Origin: Caryophanales bacterium
Lineage (GTDB): Bacteria; Bacillota; Bacilli; JARBTR01
Assembly: GCA_029240105.1 (NCBI GenBank)
Contig: JARBTR010000002.1
Span: 204,394 to 268,393 of the forward strand
Length of the DNA: 64,000 bases
Reading direction: 5' to 3'
Below the pieces are notes generated by a model, which made no database searches, had not been told where the DNA came from, and saw only the letters and a list, made by a program, of their open reading frames with translations. The position numbers were made by a program, and so were the translations under genes. Shown here one piece after another: positions 9,625 to 18,084 of this stretch; position 1 is the first letter of the stretch; each line of letters opens with the position of its first letter.

Positions 9625-11573
9625 TATTCTTCACTCCCTACATTTAAGAACTTGGCTTCGTCTTCTAAACCAAAGGCAACATTTGATTCAATCCAACGGC
9701 GTCTTGGCTCAGGTTTGTCTCCCATTAAAGTGGATACACGTCTTTCTGCAACAGCAAGATCTTCGATGTTTACCCGAATTAATGTGCGTTTTTCAGGATC
9801 CATTGTTGTCTCCCATAATTGGTCGGCGTTCATTTCACCTAATCCCTTGTAGCGTTGAAGCATATATCCTTTACCTATTTTTTGAATAGCAGCAGGTAAT
9901 TCATTTTCAGTCCAAACATACTCAATAGTTTCTTTTTTTCCTAACCCTTTACTTACTTTGTACAATGGCGGTAATGCAATATAAACTTTCCCTTGCTCAA
10001 TAAGTGGTTTCATATAACGGAAAAAGAAGGTCAAAAGAAGCACCTGTATATGGGCTCCGTCAGTATCAGCATCTGTCATGATAACGATTTTATCGTAATT
10101 AATATCTTCAATATCAAAGTCATTCCCGACACCACCACCAATAGCATGGATAATCATTTTAATTTCTTCATTTTTGAAAATATCTTCCAATTTTGCTTTT
10201 TCAGTGTTCAAAACTTTTCCACGTAAAGGCAGAATAGCTTGGAATTTCCGATCACGGCCTTGCTTTGCAGAACCACCAGCTGAATCACCCTCAACTAAGA
10301 AAAGTTCGTTCTTTTGTGGGTTACGAGATTGTGCAGGCGTCAATTTACCAGAAAGCAATGTGTCCGATTTCTTTTTCTTTTTATCCGAACGAGCATCTTC
10401 CCTTGCCTTACGAGCCGCTTCACGCACTTGTGCAGCTTTAATAGCCTTGCGAACAAGCATTGTAGCAATTTCTGCATTCTCATTTAGATAAAATCCAAGT
10501 TGTTCAAAAATAAACCCGTCTGTGGCAGGTCTAGCATCACTTGTTCCAAGCTTATCTTTCGTTTGTCCTTCAAATTGAAGTATGTTTTCAGGAACACGAA
10601 CAGAAATGATTGCTGTAATACCCTCACGAATATCAGAACCATCTAAATTCTTGTCTTTTTCTTTCAGTAAACCCTGCTTACGAGCATAATCATTAAATGC
10701 CCTAGTGATGGCAGTTTTTGAACCAATTTCATGTGTCCCACCATCTCGTGTACGAACGTTGTTAACGAATGACAAGATATTTTCTGAGTAACCGTCTGTA
10801 AATTGGAATGAAAAATCGATTTCGATATCAAGATTCTTTCCATTGAAACTAACAACCTTATGCATGCTGTCTTTTTCTTCATTTATGTACAGTACAAATG
10901 CTTCAATTCCATTTTCGTAGTGGAAAATTTCTTTTACATCACTTCGAAGATCTTGAAGCTCAATTTTTAAACCTTTTAAAAGGAAAGCCGATTCTCTTAA
11001 ACGCTCAGAAAGTGTATCGTAATTAAATATCGTCGTTGAAAAAATTGATGGGTCTGGTTTGAAATGAACAGTCGTTCCTGTTTGATTGGTTGTCCCAATT
11101 TTCTCTAAAGTTGAAGCAGGTTTTCCGCCATTTTCAAATCGTTGCTCATATATAAAGCCATCGCGTTTAATCGTTACAGTTAACCATTCAGATAAGGCAT
11201 TTACTACGGATGCACCTACTCCATGCAATCCCCCAGAAGTTGTATATCCACCTTGACCAAATTTTCCACCTGCATGTAAAACAGTATAAATAACTTCGGG
11301 AGTTGGTTTTCCGGATTTATGCATTCCAGTTGGCACACCACGCCCCTTATCTGAGACGCTCAAACTATTGTCCTTATGTATTTTAATGACAATATGGTCT
11401 CCAAAACCCATTAAAGCTTCGTCGACAGCATTATCAACAATCTCATATACTAAGTGATGCAACCCTCGTGCATCTGTACTTCCTATATACATCCCCGGAC
11501 GCTTTCTAACCGCCTCCAAGCCTTCTAATATTTGAATCGAACTTTCATCGTACTTGTTCGCTACGTTCACCAT
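9624..11573 (-). CDS. parE: DNA topoisomerase IV subunit B (ATPase)
   Basis: This is the ATP-driven clamp subunit of topoisomerase IV. It has 649 residues. The GHKL ATPase motifs '[10 protein letters not shown]' and 'GRGVPTG' lie near the N-terminus, and '[14 protein letters not shown]' forms the ATP lid. The TOPRIM domain shows 'EGDSAGG' and 'DADTDGAH', the Mg2+-binding acidic residues. The C-terminal '[10 protein letters not shown]' block contacts ParC. It is the first gene of the parE-parC operon. In many Bacillales it is divergent from plsY, but here plsY lies about 14 kb away. Confidence 0.97.
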   Translation of the reverse strand: MVNVANKYDESSIQILEGLEAVRKRPGMYIGSTDARGLHHLVYEIVDNAVDEALMGFGDHIVIKIHKDNSLSVSDKGRGVPTGMHKSGKPTPEVIYTVLHAGGKFGQGGYTTSGGLHGVGASVVNALSEWLTVTIKRDGFIYEQRFENGGKPASTLEKIGTTNQTGTTVHFKPDPSIFSTTIFNYDTLSERLRESAFLLKGLKIELQDLRSDVKEIFHYENGIEAFVLYINEEKDSMHKVVSFNGKNLDIEIDFSFQFTDGYSENILSFVNNVRTRDGGTHEIGSKTAITRAFNDYARKQGLLKEKDKNLDGSDIREGITAIISVRVPENILQFEGQTKDKLGTSDARPATDGFIFEQLGFYLNENAEIATMLVRKAIKAAQVREAARKAREDARSDKKKKKSDTLLSGKLTPAQSRNPQKNELFLVEGDSAGGSAKQGRDRKFQAILPLRGKVLNTEKAKLEDIFKNEEIKMIIHAIGGGVGNDFDIEDINYDKIVIMTDADTDGAHIQVLLLTFFFRYMKPLIEQGKVYIALPPLYKVSKGLGKKETIEYVWTENELPAAIQKIGKGYMLQRYKGLGEMNADQLWETTMDPEKRTLIRVNIEDLAVAERRVSTLMGDKPEPRRRWIESNVAFGLEDEAKFLNVGSEE

Positions 11574-11741
11574 TTATCTAACCCCAAACATTATAATTTC
11601 TATTAAAATCATTTATAAATAAGTGCATATCGACTAATTGTAACACTAGTTATGGGACATTTTCTATTCTTCTTCAATAAATATATCAAAAATACTGTGA
11701 ATTGTACTGTATTCTTATTCGAATTTAATATAATGAAAAAG

Positions 11742-11775
11742 GCCTTTAATCGAAATCTAATTAGCGATTAAAGGC
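11742..11775. terminator. Bidirectional-type terminator between opuC operon and parE
   Basis: The arms GCCTTTAATCG and CGATTAAAGGC have T tracts on both sides. On the minus strand it ends opuC transcription. It lies in the 329-bp gap at 11574-11902, which otherwise holds only AT-rich sequence and presumably the parE promoter. Confidence 0.75.
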
Positions 11776-11902
11776 TCTTTTAAGTTGAAGAATTAATATT
11801 TAAACTTGGTTCTGTCAATGACATAAATTGAGGAATGTCTTTATTTTAGATGTAAATCATTTGCTAACGTTTTCAAAGCATAAAGAAAGAAATTGCCAAT
11901 GT

Positions 11903-12802
11903 CTAATCTAATAGTCCTTTTTCAGTTAAAAAGTCTTTAGCTACTTTCTCAACTTTTAAACCTTCAACGTCAATTTTATAGTTAAGTTCAGTCATTATAT
12001 CGTCGTTAATGACACCAGATAACATATTTAGAACCTTTTCAAGCTCTGGATGTTCTTTCAATGTACTTTCACGGACTATTGGAGCGGCGTAATAAGGCGG
12101 AAAAAACCCTTTGTCATCTTTTAAAATCTTTAAATCATATTGCTTTATAGGCCCATCTGTCGAAAAAGCATCAGTGACGTCCATATCTCCATTTCCGATG
12201 GCTTGATATTTCAGAGATACGTTCATTTTTTTAGGTTCGCCATTAAATGTTAAACCGTATAAATCTATTAATCCGTCATAGCCATCCTGGCGGTCAAAAA
12301 ATTCATGTTCTGCGCCAAAAACTAGATCTTTAGAAACCTTTTTAAGATCAGAAATTGTTTCTAAATTGTATTTATCATATACTTCTTTTGTTACTGCAAT
12401 TGCGTACGTATTATTGAATCCAAAAGGTTCAAGCCATTTGATAGAAAACTTTTTCCCAAATTCTTCTGAAACTATTCGGTAAGCTTCTTTAGGGTCATTA
12501 ATTACATCCATTTTAAGATGAGCCGTTAGACCAGTTCCTGTATATTCTGGATAAAGATCGATATCCCCATTTTTTATTGCTTCAAAGCAAACAAATGTCC
12601 CACCCATGTTTAGCTTGCGTTGTACCTTAAGGTCAGTATGATTTTCAATTAATTGTGACAACATTTCTCCAAGAACTATATTTTCACCAAAATCTTTTGT
12701 TCCGATTGTGATGGTATTCTTTCCCGAGCAGCCTATAAGAGAAAGACTTAATACTCCCGCTAAAAGAATTACACCAACCCTCTTAAGTAAAATTTTTTTC
12801 AT
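11903..12802 (-). CDS. opuCC: Osmoprotectant ABC transporter, substrate-binding lipoprotein
   Basis: It captures glycine betaine, carnitine, choline or related osmolytes outside the cell. It has 299 residues with a lipoprotein signal ending in the lipobox LIGC (Cys25 region). The OpuAC-type fold starts at 'TIGTKDFGENIVLGEM' and includes 'DLYPEYTGTG'. It is last in its operon, after both permeases. The order ATPase-permease-permease-binding protein differs from the CA-CB-CC-CD order I recall from B. subtilis. The exact ligand cannot be read from the sequence. Confidence 0.9.
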   Translation of the reverse strand: MKKILLKRVGVILLAGVLSLSLIGCSGKNTITIGTKDFGENIVLGEMLSQLIENHTDLKVQRKLNMGGTFVCFEAIKNGDIDLYPEYTGTGLTAHLKMDVINDPKEAYRIVSEEFGKKFSIKWLEPFGFNNTYAIAVTKEVYDKYNLETISDLKKVSKDLVFGAEHEFFDRQDGYDGLIDLYGLTFNGEPKKMNVSLKYQAIGNGDMDVTDAFSTDGPIKQYDLKILKDDKGFFPPYYAAPIVRESTLKEHPELEKVLNMLSGVINDDIMTELNYKIDVEGLKVEKVAKDFLTEKGLLD

Positions 12803-12845
12803 ATTTTTTCTCCTCTTTTTTATTTTGAAGTCCCTGTAAAAACAA

Positions 12846-13442
12846 TTAACATTTTATTGACAGGAATCGTTCAATCTTTGTCATTACGTAATCAAACAAA
12901 ATCGCCATTAATACAACTGGCACAGCGCCTGTTAATATACGGGCAAAATTTTGCTGTTGAATACCTCGATAGATGATATAGCCAAGGCCATCCGCACCTA
13001 TTAATACCCCCATAACAGCGATAGATAAAGAATTGACAAGAGCAATCTTGACTCCAGAAAAAATCATTGGAATTGAAATTGGTATTTCTACCTGAAACAG
13101 CCTTTGAAGTCGCGACATTCCCATACCTTTTGATGCCTCACGCAAATGAGATGGTACGGATGAAAGTCCTGTATAAGTGTTACGAACAATCGGTAATAGA
13201 GCGTATAGAACTAAACCAGCAATCATTGTGATGTTCCCAAGTCCAAAAATAATCATGAGCAAAGCTAACAGCGCTAAAGATGGTATAGTTTGTAACATTT
13301 CTGCAAACCAGATAAGGAATGTGCCTAGGGGGCGTACCCAATAGGAGAGAATTCCTAAAATAATTCCGATTATAGACGAGATTCCAATAGCCACTGTAAC
13401 AATTAAAAGATGCTGAAAAATGGCTACAAAAAGTTCACTCAT
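12846..13442 (-). CDS. opuCD: Osmoprotectant ABC transporter permease
   Basis: This is one of two membrane subunits of the osmolyte importer. It has 198 residues with five to six hydrophobic segments. The permease EAA-type loop 'EASKGMGMSRLQ' is present for contact with the ATPase. Its start overlaps the end of the preceding permease by four bases (ATGA type), so the two are translationally coupled. The symbol rests on family and context. The pair OpuCB/OpuCD cannot be told apart with certainty. Confidence 0.88.
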   Translation of the reverse strand: MSELFVAIFQHLLIVTVAIGISSIIGIILGILSYWVRPLGTFLIWFAEMLQTIPSLALLALLMIIFGLGNITMIAGLVLYALLPIVRNTYTGLSSVPSHLREASKGMGMSRLQRLFQVEIPISIPMIFSGVKIALVNSLSIAVMGVLIGADGLGYIIYRGIQQQNFARILTGAVPVVLMAILFDYVMTKIERFLSIKC

Positions 13443-14083
13443 GCACTTTCCCCCCTTATTCCCTTTGGAGTTAGGACTCGCTGTAATAATCCCAATAAAC
13501 CACTGAAAACAAAAGCAAGAATGGCTGAAGGTAATGCACCTGCCAAAATATAAGTTTTGTTATATGTGGAGAGTCCAGTCCAAATCAAATCTCCCAGACC
13601 ACCTGCACCAATCATGCCTGCAAGGGTTGCCCAACTCACGGTATAAACAGTAGATATTCTTATACCACTCATGATGGAAGAAGCAGCTAGAGGAAGCTCT
13701 ACTTTAAATAGAACTTGGAAATCCGTCATACCTATACCCCGACCGGCTTCTACATAACTTGAGTCCACCTGTGAAATTCCTATATAAGTATTTCGCAAAA
13801 TGGGTAGAATCGAATATATACTCAAAACAATAAGTGCTGGCATTAAACCGATTCCAAATAAAATTAAGGCAAAACCAAGCATGACAAGACCGGGAATGGT
13901 TTGAACAGTACCAGCAAAAGCCAGAACGAATAAAGCAAGTCGTTTATGTCTAGTTAGATAAATTCCTAAAGGTATTGAAACGAATGCACCGATCAGAACG
14001 GAAATAGCTACAATTTCAATGTGCCTCATTAAGCTTTGCAAGAAAGTAGCCATATTATTGTTTAAATAATCCATTATGGTCAT
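13439..14083 (-). CDS. opuCB: Osmoprotectant ABC transporter permease
   Basis: This is the partner permease of the osmolyte importer, with 214 residues and about six membrane segments. The coupling loop reads 'EAGRGIGMTDFQ'. It overlaps the ATPase gene by four bases upstream and the second permease by four bases downstream, so the three genes form a tightly coupled unit. Substrate specificity is set by the binding protein, so the permease itself gives only the family. Confidence 0.9.
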   Translation of the reverse strand: MTIMDYLNNNMATFLQSLMRHIEIVAISVLIGAFVSIPLGIYLTRHKRLALFVLAFAGTVQTIPGLVMLGFALILFGIGLMPALIVLSIYSILPILRNTYIGISQVDSSYVEAGRGIGMTDFQVLFKVELPLAASSIMSGIRISTVYTVSWATLAGMIGAGGLGDLIWTGLSTYNKTYILAGALPSAILAFVFSGLLGLLQRVLTPKGIRGESA

Positions 14084-15207
14084 GCTGGCATTTCACCCCA
14101 CAATGCTTCTCCTAGAGCCTTAGCAGTGCTTGTTCGTGTAACGATTCCAGCAACTGTAAGATCATCATTTAGGACAATTAAATAATTTGCAGCTGATTCT
14201 AAAAGCCTATCTAGAGCGGTTCGTGCATCTTCTTTTCGACCAATGGTTATGGTTTCATTAGAAACAAGTTCTGATATATTTCGACCAGCTTTACCATGCT
14301 GTTTAATTTCCTCAATTGTCACAGTACCAAAATAAGTTTCGTCATCCTCAATTACTATAAGTGAGTTAACGTCACGCCTGCTCATCAATTCGATGCATTC
14401 TAAAGTTTTAGATGTCTTAGGGACTTTTAAAACCTTTGTTCGCATGAAATCCTCTGCATAAAGCGGCACTGATTGTCTACCAGAAGTAATATGTCTTCCC
14501 ATAAAGGTACTTATAATAGAATCTGCCGGATTTCGTAACATTTCTTCAGGTGCAGCTTTTTGAACAATACGCCCTTCATTCATAAATACGATAGTATCTG
14601 CCATTCGTAAGGCTTCTCCCATATCGTGTGTTACAAACACAATTGTCTTTTTAAGTTTTTTTTGAATACGTCTAACTTCTTCCTGTAAGGAGTCGCGTGT
14701 AATAGGATCCAGTGCCCCAAATGGTTCATCCATTAGGACAATGGGAGGTGATACAGCTAAAGCACGTAGGACACCAATCCTTTGCTGCTGACCACCTGAA
14801 AGTTCTGATGGGTATTTATGTGCGTAATCTTCATATGGCATATCTACTAACTTTAAAAGAGAACGAACAATGGATTGCCATTCTTCTTTTGGATATTTCA
14901 GCAATTTTGGAACAATTGCAATATTTTGCTCCACAGTCATGTTTGGAAAAAGTCCAATCTGCTGTATGACGTAGCCTATCTTCCTACGTAATTCAACCGC
15001 ATTTTGTTTGGATGCATCTTCACCATTAATAAAAATTCTCCCAGAATCTGGTTCTATTAACCGGTTAATCATTTTCAGCGTTGTTGTTTTACCGCAACCA
15101 CTTGGTCCAATCAATACCACAAATTCACCTTTTCGAATTTCTAAATTTAGATTCTTTAAAACAATTTTCTCACCATATCGCTTCGTTACATTCTGAAAAT
15201 GTATCAT
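14080..15207 (-). CDS. opuCA: Osmoprotectant ABC transporter ATP-binding protein with CBS domains
   Basis: This is the cytoplasmic ATPase that powers osmolyte uptake. It has 375 residues. Walker A GPSGCGKTT is at 34-42, signature LSGGQQQR at 136-143, and Walker B LMDEP at 158-162. Two CBS motifs at about 255-365 are the ionic-strength or nucleotide-sensing module seen in OpuCA/OpuAA proteins; in some relatives CBS domains bind c-di-AMP. It is first in the operon. Its promoter lies inside a large inverted repeat beside a BusR-like regulator gene. Confidence 0.94.
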   Translation of the reverse strand: MIHFQNVTKRYGEKIVLKNLNLEIRKGEFVVLIGPSGCGKTTTLKMINRLIEPDSGRIFINGEDASKQNAVELRRKIGYVIQQIGLFPNMTVEQNIAIVPKLLKYPKEEWQSIVRSLLKLVDMPYEDYAHKYPSELSGGQQQRIGVLRALAVSPPIVLMDEPFGALDPITRDSLQEEVRRIQKKLKKTIVFVTHDMGEALRMADTIVFMNEGRIVQKAAPEEMLRNPADSIISTFMGRHITSGRQSVPLYAEDFMRTKVLKVPKTSKTLECIELMSRRDVNSLIVIEDDETYFGTVTIEEIKQHGKAGRNISELVSNETITIGRKEDARTALDRLLESAANYLIVLNDDLTVAGIVTRTSTAKALGEALWGEMPA

Positions 15208-15227
15208 ATATGCTCTCCCTCCTTAGT

Positions 15228-15273
15228 AAACTGACAACTTTAATTATATATCAAGTTGTCAGTTTGTCAATGT
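15228..15273 (-). promoter_or_regulatory. opuC promoter inside a 13-bp inverted repeat (putative BusR-type operator)
   Basis: Perfect arms AAACTGACAACTT (15228-15240) and AAGTTGTCAGTTT (15253-15265) flank a 12-base spacer. On the minus strand TTGACA, 16 bases, then TATAAT form a near-consensus sigma-A promoter. The -10 box sits in the spacer and the -35 box beside the outer arm. Extra TGTCA copies follow up to 15274. A protein bound here would block polymerase. The adjacent GntR/RCK_C regulator gene is the obvious candidate. Confidence 0.75.
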
Positions 15274-15318
15274 CATATATTCTGATTTATTAAGTTTTAT
15301 AAAAATTCTATCAACAAA

Positions 15319-15348
15319 AAAAAGCAGCTTATAAGTAAGCTGCTTTTT
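15319..15348. terminator. Terminator downstream of the BusR-like gene
   Basis: AAAAAGCAGCTTA and TAAGCTGCTTTTT form a perfect stem with a four-base loop. It can act in both directions and insulates the regulator gene from the opuC promoter. Confidence 0.85.
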
Positions 15349-15373
15349 AAAAATGGTCCTAAATTAATCCACT

Positions 15374-15997
15374 TTATATTCGATTTAAGAATTCATTAAC
15401 TGCCTCTGCTGTTTTAAGTTCACCAACGAAAACTAACGTATCTCCCGCCAACAATATAGCGTAAGGACCAGGAGATAAAATGATATTTCCGTCTCGTCGT
15501 ATCGCGATGATTGTTGCCCCAGTTTCTTGCCAAAATTTTAATTCACTAAGCGTTTTTCCGATTAGTGGGGATGATTCCAAGACTTCCGATTCATAGGGGT
15601 TAAATGGATTGCTGATAGAAAATTTTTCATTCATTCGAATGATTGTATCCGCTTCTTCCGTAATTTTCTTTACAATTCTTTCCTGTTCAGCTAACAGTGA
15701 ACGAAGAGATTTTTTATGGTTACGTAGATTGTTTTGGTCACTAAATTTTGAAACGTAACGCTTTGCTTGTTCTGCAGATAGTACCACGGCACCGCTATTA
15801 TGTTGTATCTCAATTACTTGCATATCTTCGAGTAATTTTAAAGAACGGCGAATTGTCTCAGGTGAAACTCCATATTGAGAAGCCATTACTGATCGTCCGT
15901 GGATTTTTGTGTTCTCCTTTATTTCACCATTTGCAATTCTTGACGCGATATCTAATGCAATTTGTGCATATACTGGAGCAATAACTTGCTCTTCCAA
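15374..15997 (-). CDS. busR: GntR/RCK_C transcriptional regulator, BusR-like
   Basis: It has 207 residues from a TTG start with GGGAGG upstream. The N-terminal winged helix (about 5-70) carries the GntR pattern 'GVSPETIRRSLKLLED'. A coiled-coil linker follows at about 85-120. A C-terminal RCK_C/TrkA_C domain (about 135-207) begins at 'ESSPLIGKTLSELKFW'. This architecture matches BusR of streptococci and lactococci, which binds c-di-AMP and represses glycine betaine uptake. The gene lies just upstream of opuC in the same direction, separated by a terminator and the palindromic promoter. The role as c-di-AMP-dependent repressor of opuC is inferred from family and position. Confidence 0.85.
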   Translation of the reverse strand: MEEQVIAPVYAQIALDIASRIANGEIKENTKIHGRSVMASQYGVSPETIRRSLKLLEDMQVIEIQHNSGAVVLSAEQAKRYVSKFSDQNNLRNHKKSLRSLLAEQERIVKKITEEADTIIRMNEKFSISNPFNPYESEVLESSPLIGKTLSELKFWQETGATIIAIRRDGNIILSPGPYAILLAGDTLVFVGELKTAEAVNEFLNRI

Positions 15998-16387
15998 AAG
16001 TTTTCCTCCCTAGCATTTCAACTTACAAATGTACTTATTTATAATTCCTGCATAATTTACATGCCCTTTTAAGTTATATATAACACATTTTAAAAAGTCA
16101 AATCTTAAATAGCATCTTTTAAAAATAATATAAATATTACTAGATTTTTCACTTTAGTTAAACTTCATATCATTCAAAATAAACTGCTAAATTGTTTTTT
16201 ACTTACTAACTCTAGGGCTAAAAAGAAAAAAGCTTAATCAATGAAATGATCTTTCACTAATTAAGCTACATTACCTACTATTAATCTATATTATGAAAAA
16301 CAAAAATAATATGCGAGTTTTATAGTACGTTAATTTTTAAAATTTTAAAATGTTTATTACTGATCGATTGATTAATTAATTCATTCA
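15998..16387. other. Intergenic region, no gene seen
   Basis: This 390-bp AT-rich gap holds the presumed promoter of the BusR-like gene and the glnK terminator at 16231-16267. No conserved small frame or RNA was recognised. Confidence 0.6.
16231..16267 (-). terminator. Terminator of amtB-glnK
   Basis: A long near-perfect stem (AGCTTAAT...ATTAAGCT with inner TGAAA/TTTCA pairs) is followed on the minus strand by TTTTTTC. Confidence 0.85.
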
Positions 16388-16735
16388 TTAATTCAACGCA
16401 TCATATCCAGTTTCCTGCGTTCGAATACGCTGAACGCTTCGCAAATCGTAACTGAAAATTTTACCGTCACCGACTTCACCGGTGAAAGCAGCCTCCTGGA
16501 TAGCCTGGATTGTTTTTTGCTCCCATTCTTCAGAAGAAACCACAATTTCAAATTTAATTTTAGGCAGTAAGGGAATATCAATCTCTTGACCACGGACTAG
16601 TTCTGTCAACCCTTTTTGCATTCCTGCCCCCATTACTTGAGATACAGTAATTCCATTTACCTCAATTTTACTAAGTGCTTCTTTTACATCTTCTAATTTT
16701 TCTTCTCTAACTATCGCTTCTACTTTAATAATCAT
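16388..16735 (-). CDS. glnK: PII-type nitrogen regulatory protein
   Basis: This is a small trimeric signal protein that senses nitrogen and energy state and gates the ammonium channel. It has 115 residues. The PII core is clear: 'GMQKGLTELVRG', the T-loop, 'GDGKIF' and the C-terminal 'RIRTQETG' block. The T-loop has Val47 and Ile52 where enteric PII proteins have Tyr46 and Tyr51. It therefore cannot be uridylylated, as expected where GlnD is absent. It starts 17 bases after amtB, the standard pair. Confidence 0.93.
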   Translation of the reverse strand: MIIKVEAIVREEKLEDVKEALSKIEVNGITVSQVMGAGMQKGLTELVRGQEIDIPLLPKIKFEIVVSSEEWEQKTIQAIQEAAFTGEVGDGKIFSYDLRSVQRIRTQETGYDALN

Positions 16736-16752
16736 GGATTTGCTCCTTTCTT

Positions 16753-17991
16753 TTAATCAAGTCCAGTAAAGGACGGATAAGCGGATTCCCCATGCTCAGA
16801 CATATCGAGGCCAATTCGTTCTTCCTTACGATCCACTCTAATAGGTGTAATTAGACGAACGATTCCAACACAAATTAGCGTACCGATAACAGAGACAGCA
16901 ATACTGATACCTATACTGATTACCTGAGAAACAAACTGACTCATTTCACCAAAAAACAATCCATCAGCGGTAGCACTGTTAATAGTAGTGCTTGCAAATA
17001 CCCCAGTTAAAATACCACCAAAAATTCCACCGATTCCATGAATTCCAAAGGCGTCTAAAGCGTCGTCAAACTTTAATTTGGTTTTAATTAATACAATACC
17101 ATAATAACAAACTGGGCTAACGAAAGCACCAATGATAATGGCCGACCAGATAGGGACAAAACCTGCACCAGGTGTGATACCTACTAATCCAGCAATAGCA
17201 CCAGTACAAGCACCAATAAGGGTTACTTTTTTACCCTTTATGAAATCGATGAACATCCATGACAACATTGCGGTGCCTCCTGAGACGGCAGTGGTCATAA
17301 AAGCATGAGCTGCTAAACCATTCGACTCCAAAGCACTTCCTGCGTTAAACCCGAACCAACCAAACCATAGAAGTCCCATCCCGAGCATCACTAATGGGAT
17401 GTTATGAATGCTATATGTGTGATGCTGCTCGTATCCATGTCTCTTCCCTAAAAGCAGGCAAAGAACCAACCCTGATACACCAGATGCAATATGCACCACA
17501 TTCCCCCCAGCAAAATCTACTGACTTCAGCCAGCCATTTCCTAAAAGACCTCCATCACCCCAGACCATATGTGCCATTGGATAGTAAACAACCAATGACC
17601 AAAGGGCAACAAATATAAACAACGCATTAAACTTCATTCGACCAGCCACAGATCCAGTTATAATTGCTGGAGCGATGATGGCAAACATCATTTGAAATGC
17701 CACGAACACTAACGTTGGGATTGTACCAGTTACGCTATCTTGCCCGATTCCATGTAATCCGATATGTTTTAAATTACCAATAAACAATCCTTTACCACCA
17801 AAAGAAAGGGAATAACCGATAAGCACCCAAAGAAAGGTCCCCAAACCCATAATAAAAATGGAGTTCATCATGTTGTTGACCACATTCTTGCGCCTTCCAA
17901 AACCGCCATAAAAGAATCCCAACCCTGGCGTCATGACGAAAACCAAAGCGGTGCAAATCATCATAAATGCTGTATTTCCTGTATTTAACAT
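16753..17991 (-). CDS. amtB: Ammonium transporter
   Basis: This is a trimeric inner-membrane channel for ammonium uptake. It has 412 residues with about eleven membrane spans and typical Amt blocks 'TPGLGFFYGG', 'DFAGGNVVHIASG' and 'WFGWFGFNAGSA'. Its acidic C-terminal tail precedes glnK, whose product would plug the channel. The start has GGAAGAG upstream. The space between guaA and this gene is only 93 bp and is partly filled by a terminator. I see no TnrA or GlnR box there, so the source of amtB transcription is unclear. Confidence 0.95.
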   Translation of the reverse strand: MLNTGNTAFMMICTALVFVMTPGLGFFYGGFGRRKNVVNNMMNSIFIMGLGTFLWVLIGYSLSFGGKGLFIGNLKHIGLHGIGQDSVTGTIPTLVFVAFQMMFAIIAPAIITGSVAGRMKFNALFIFVALWSLVVYYPMAHMVWGDGGLLGNGWLKSVDFAGGNVVHIASGVSGLVLCLLLGKRHGYEQHHTYSIHNIPLVMLGMGLLWFGWFGFNAGSALESNGLAAHAFMTTAVSGGTAMLSWMFIDFIKGKKVTLIGACTGAIAGLVGITPGAGFVPIWSAIIIGAFVSPVCYYGIVLIKTKLKFDDALDAFGIHGIGGIFGGILTGVFASTTINSATADGLFFGEMSQFVSQVISIGISIAVSVIGTLICVGIVRLITPIRVDRKEERIGLDMSEHGESAYPSFTGLD

Positions 17992-18026
17992 AACATCTCA
18001 ACTCTTCCTATAATAATTAAAATAAG

Positions 18027-18061
18027 AAATGGAGTTCGTCTAAACCTACTGAACTCCATTT
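18027..18061 (-). terminator. Hairpin between guaA and amtB
   Basis: AAATGGAGTTC and GAACTCCATTT form an 11-bp perfect stem, followed on the minus strand by a T-rich tract. It probably ends guaA transcription, perhaps with read-through into amtB. Confidence 0.7.
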
Positions 18062-18084
18062 CTTATTTCCGCTCAATCGTTTTC

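Noticed and set aside
9536..9889. Plus-strand open frame of 117 codons across the parC-parE junction
   Set aside because: It is antisense to two certain genes and has no start signal.
16320..16395. Short ATTAATTA/CATTCATTAATTC repeats near the glnK stop
   Set aside because: Low-complexity AT-rich sequence with no regular unit; not a CRISPR or defined repeat.
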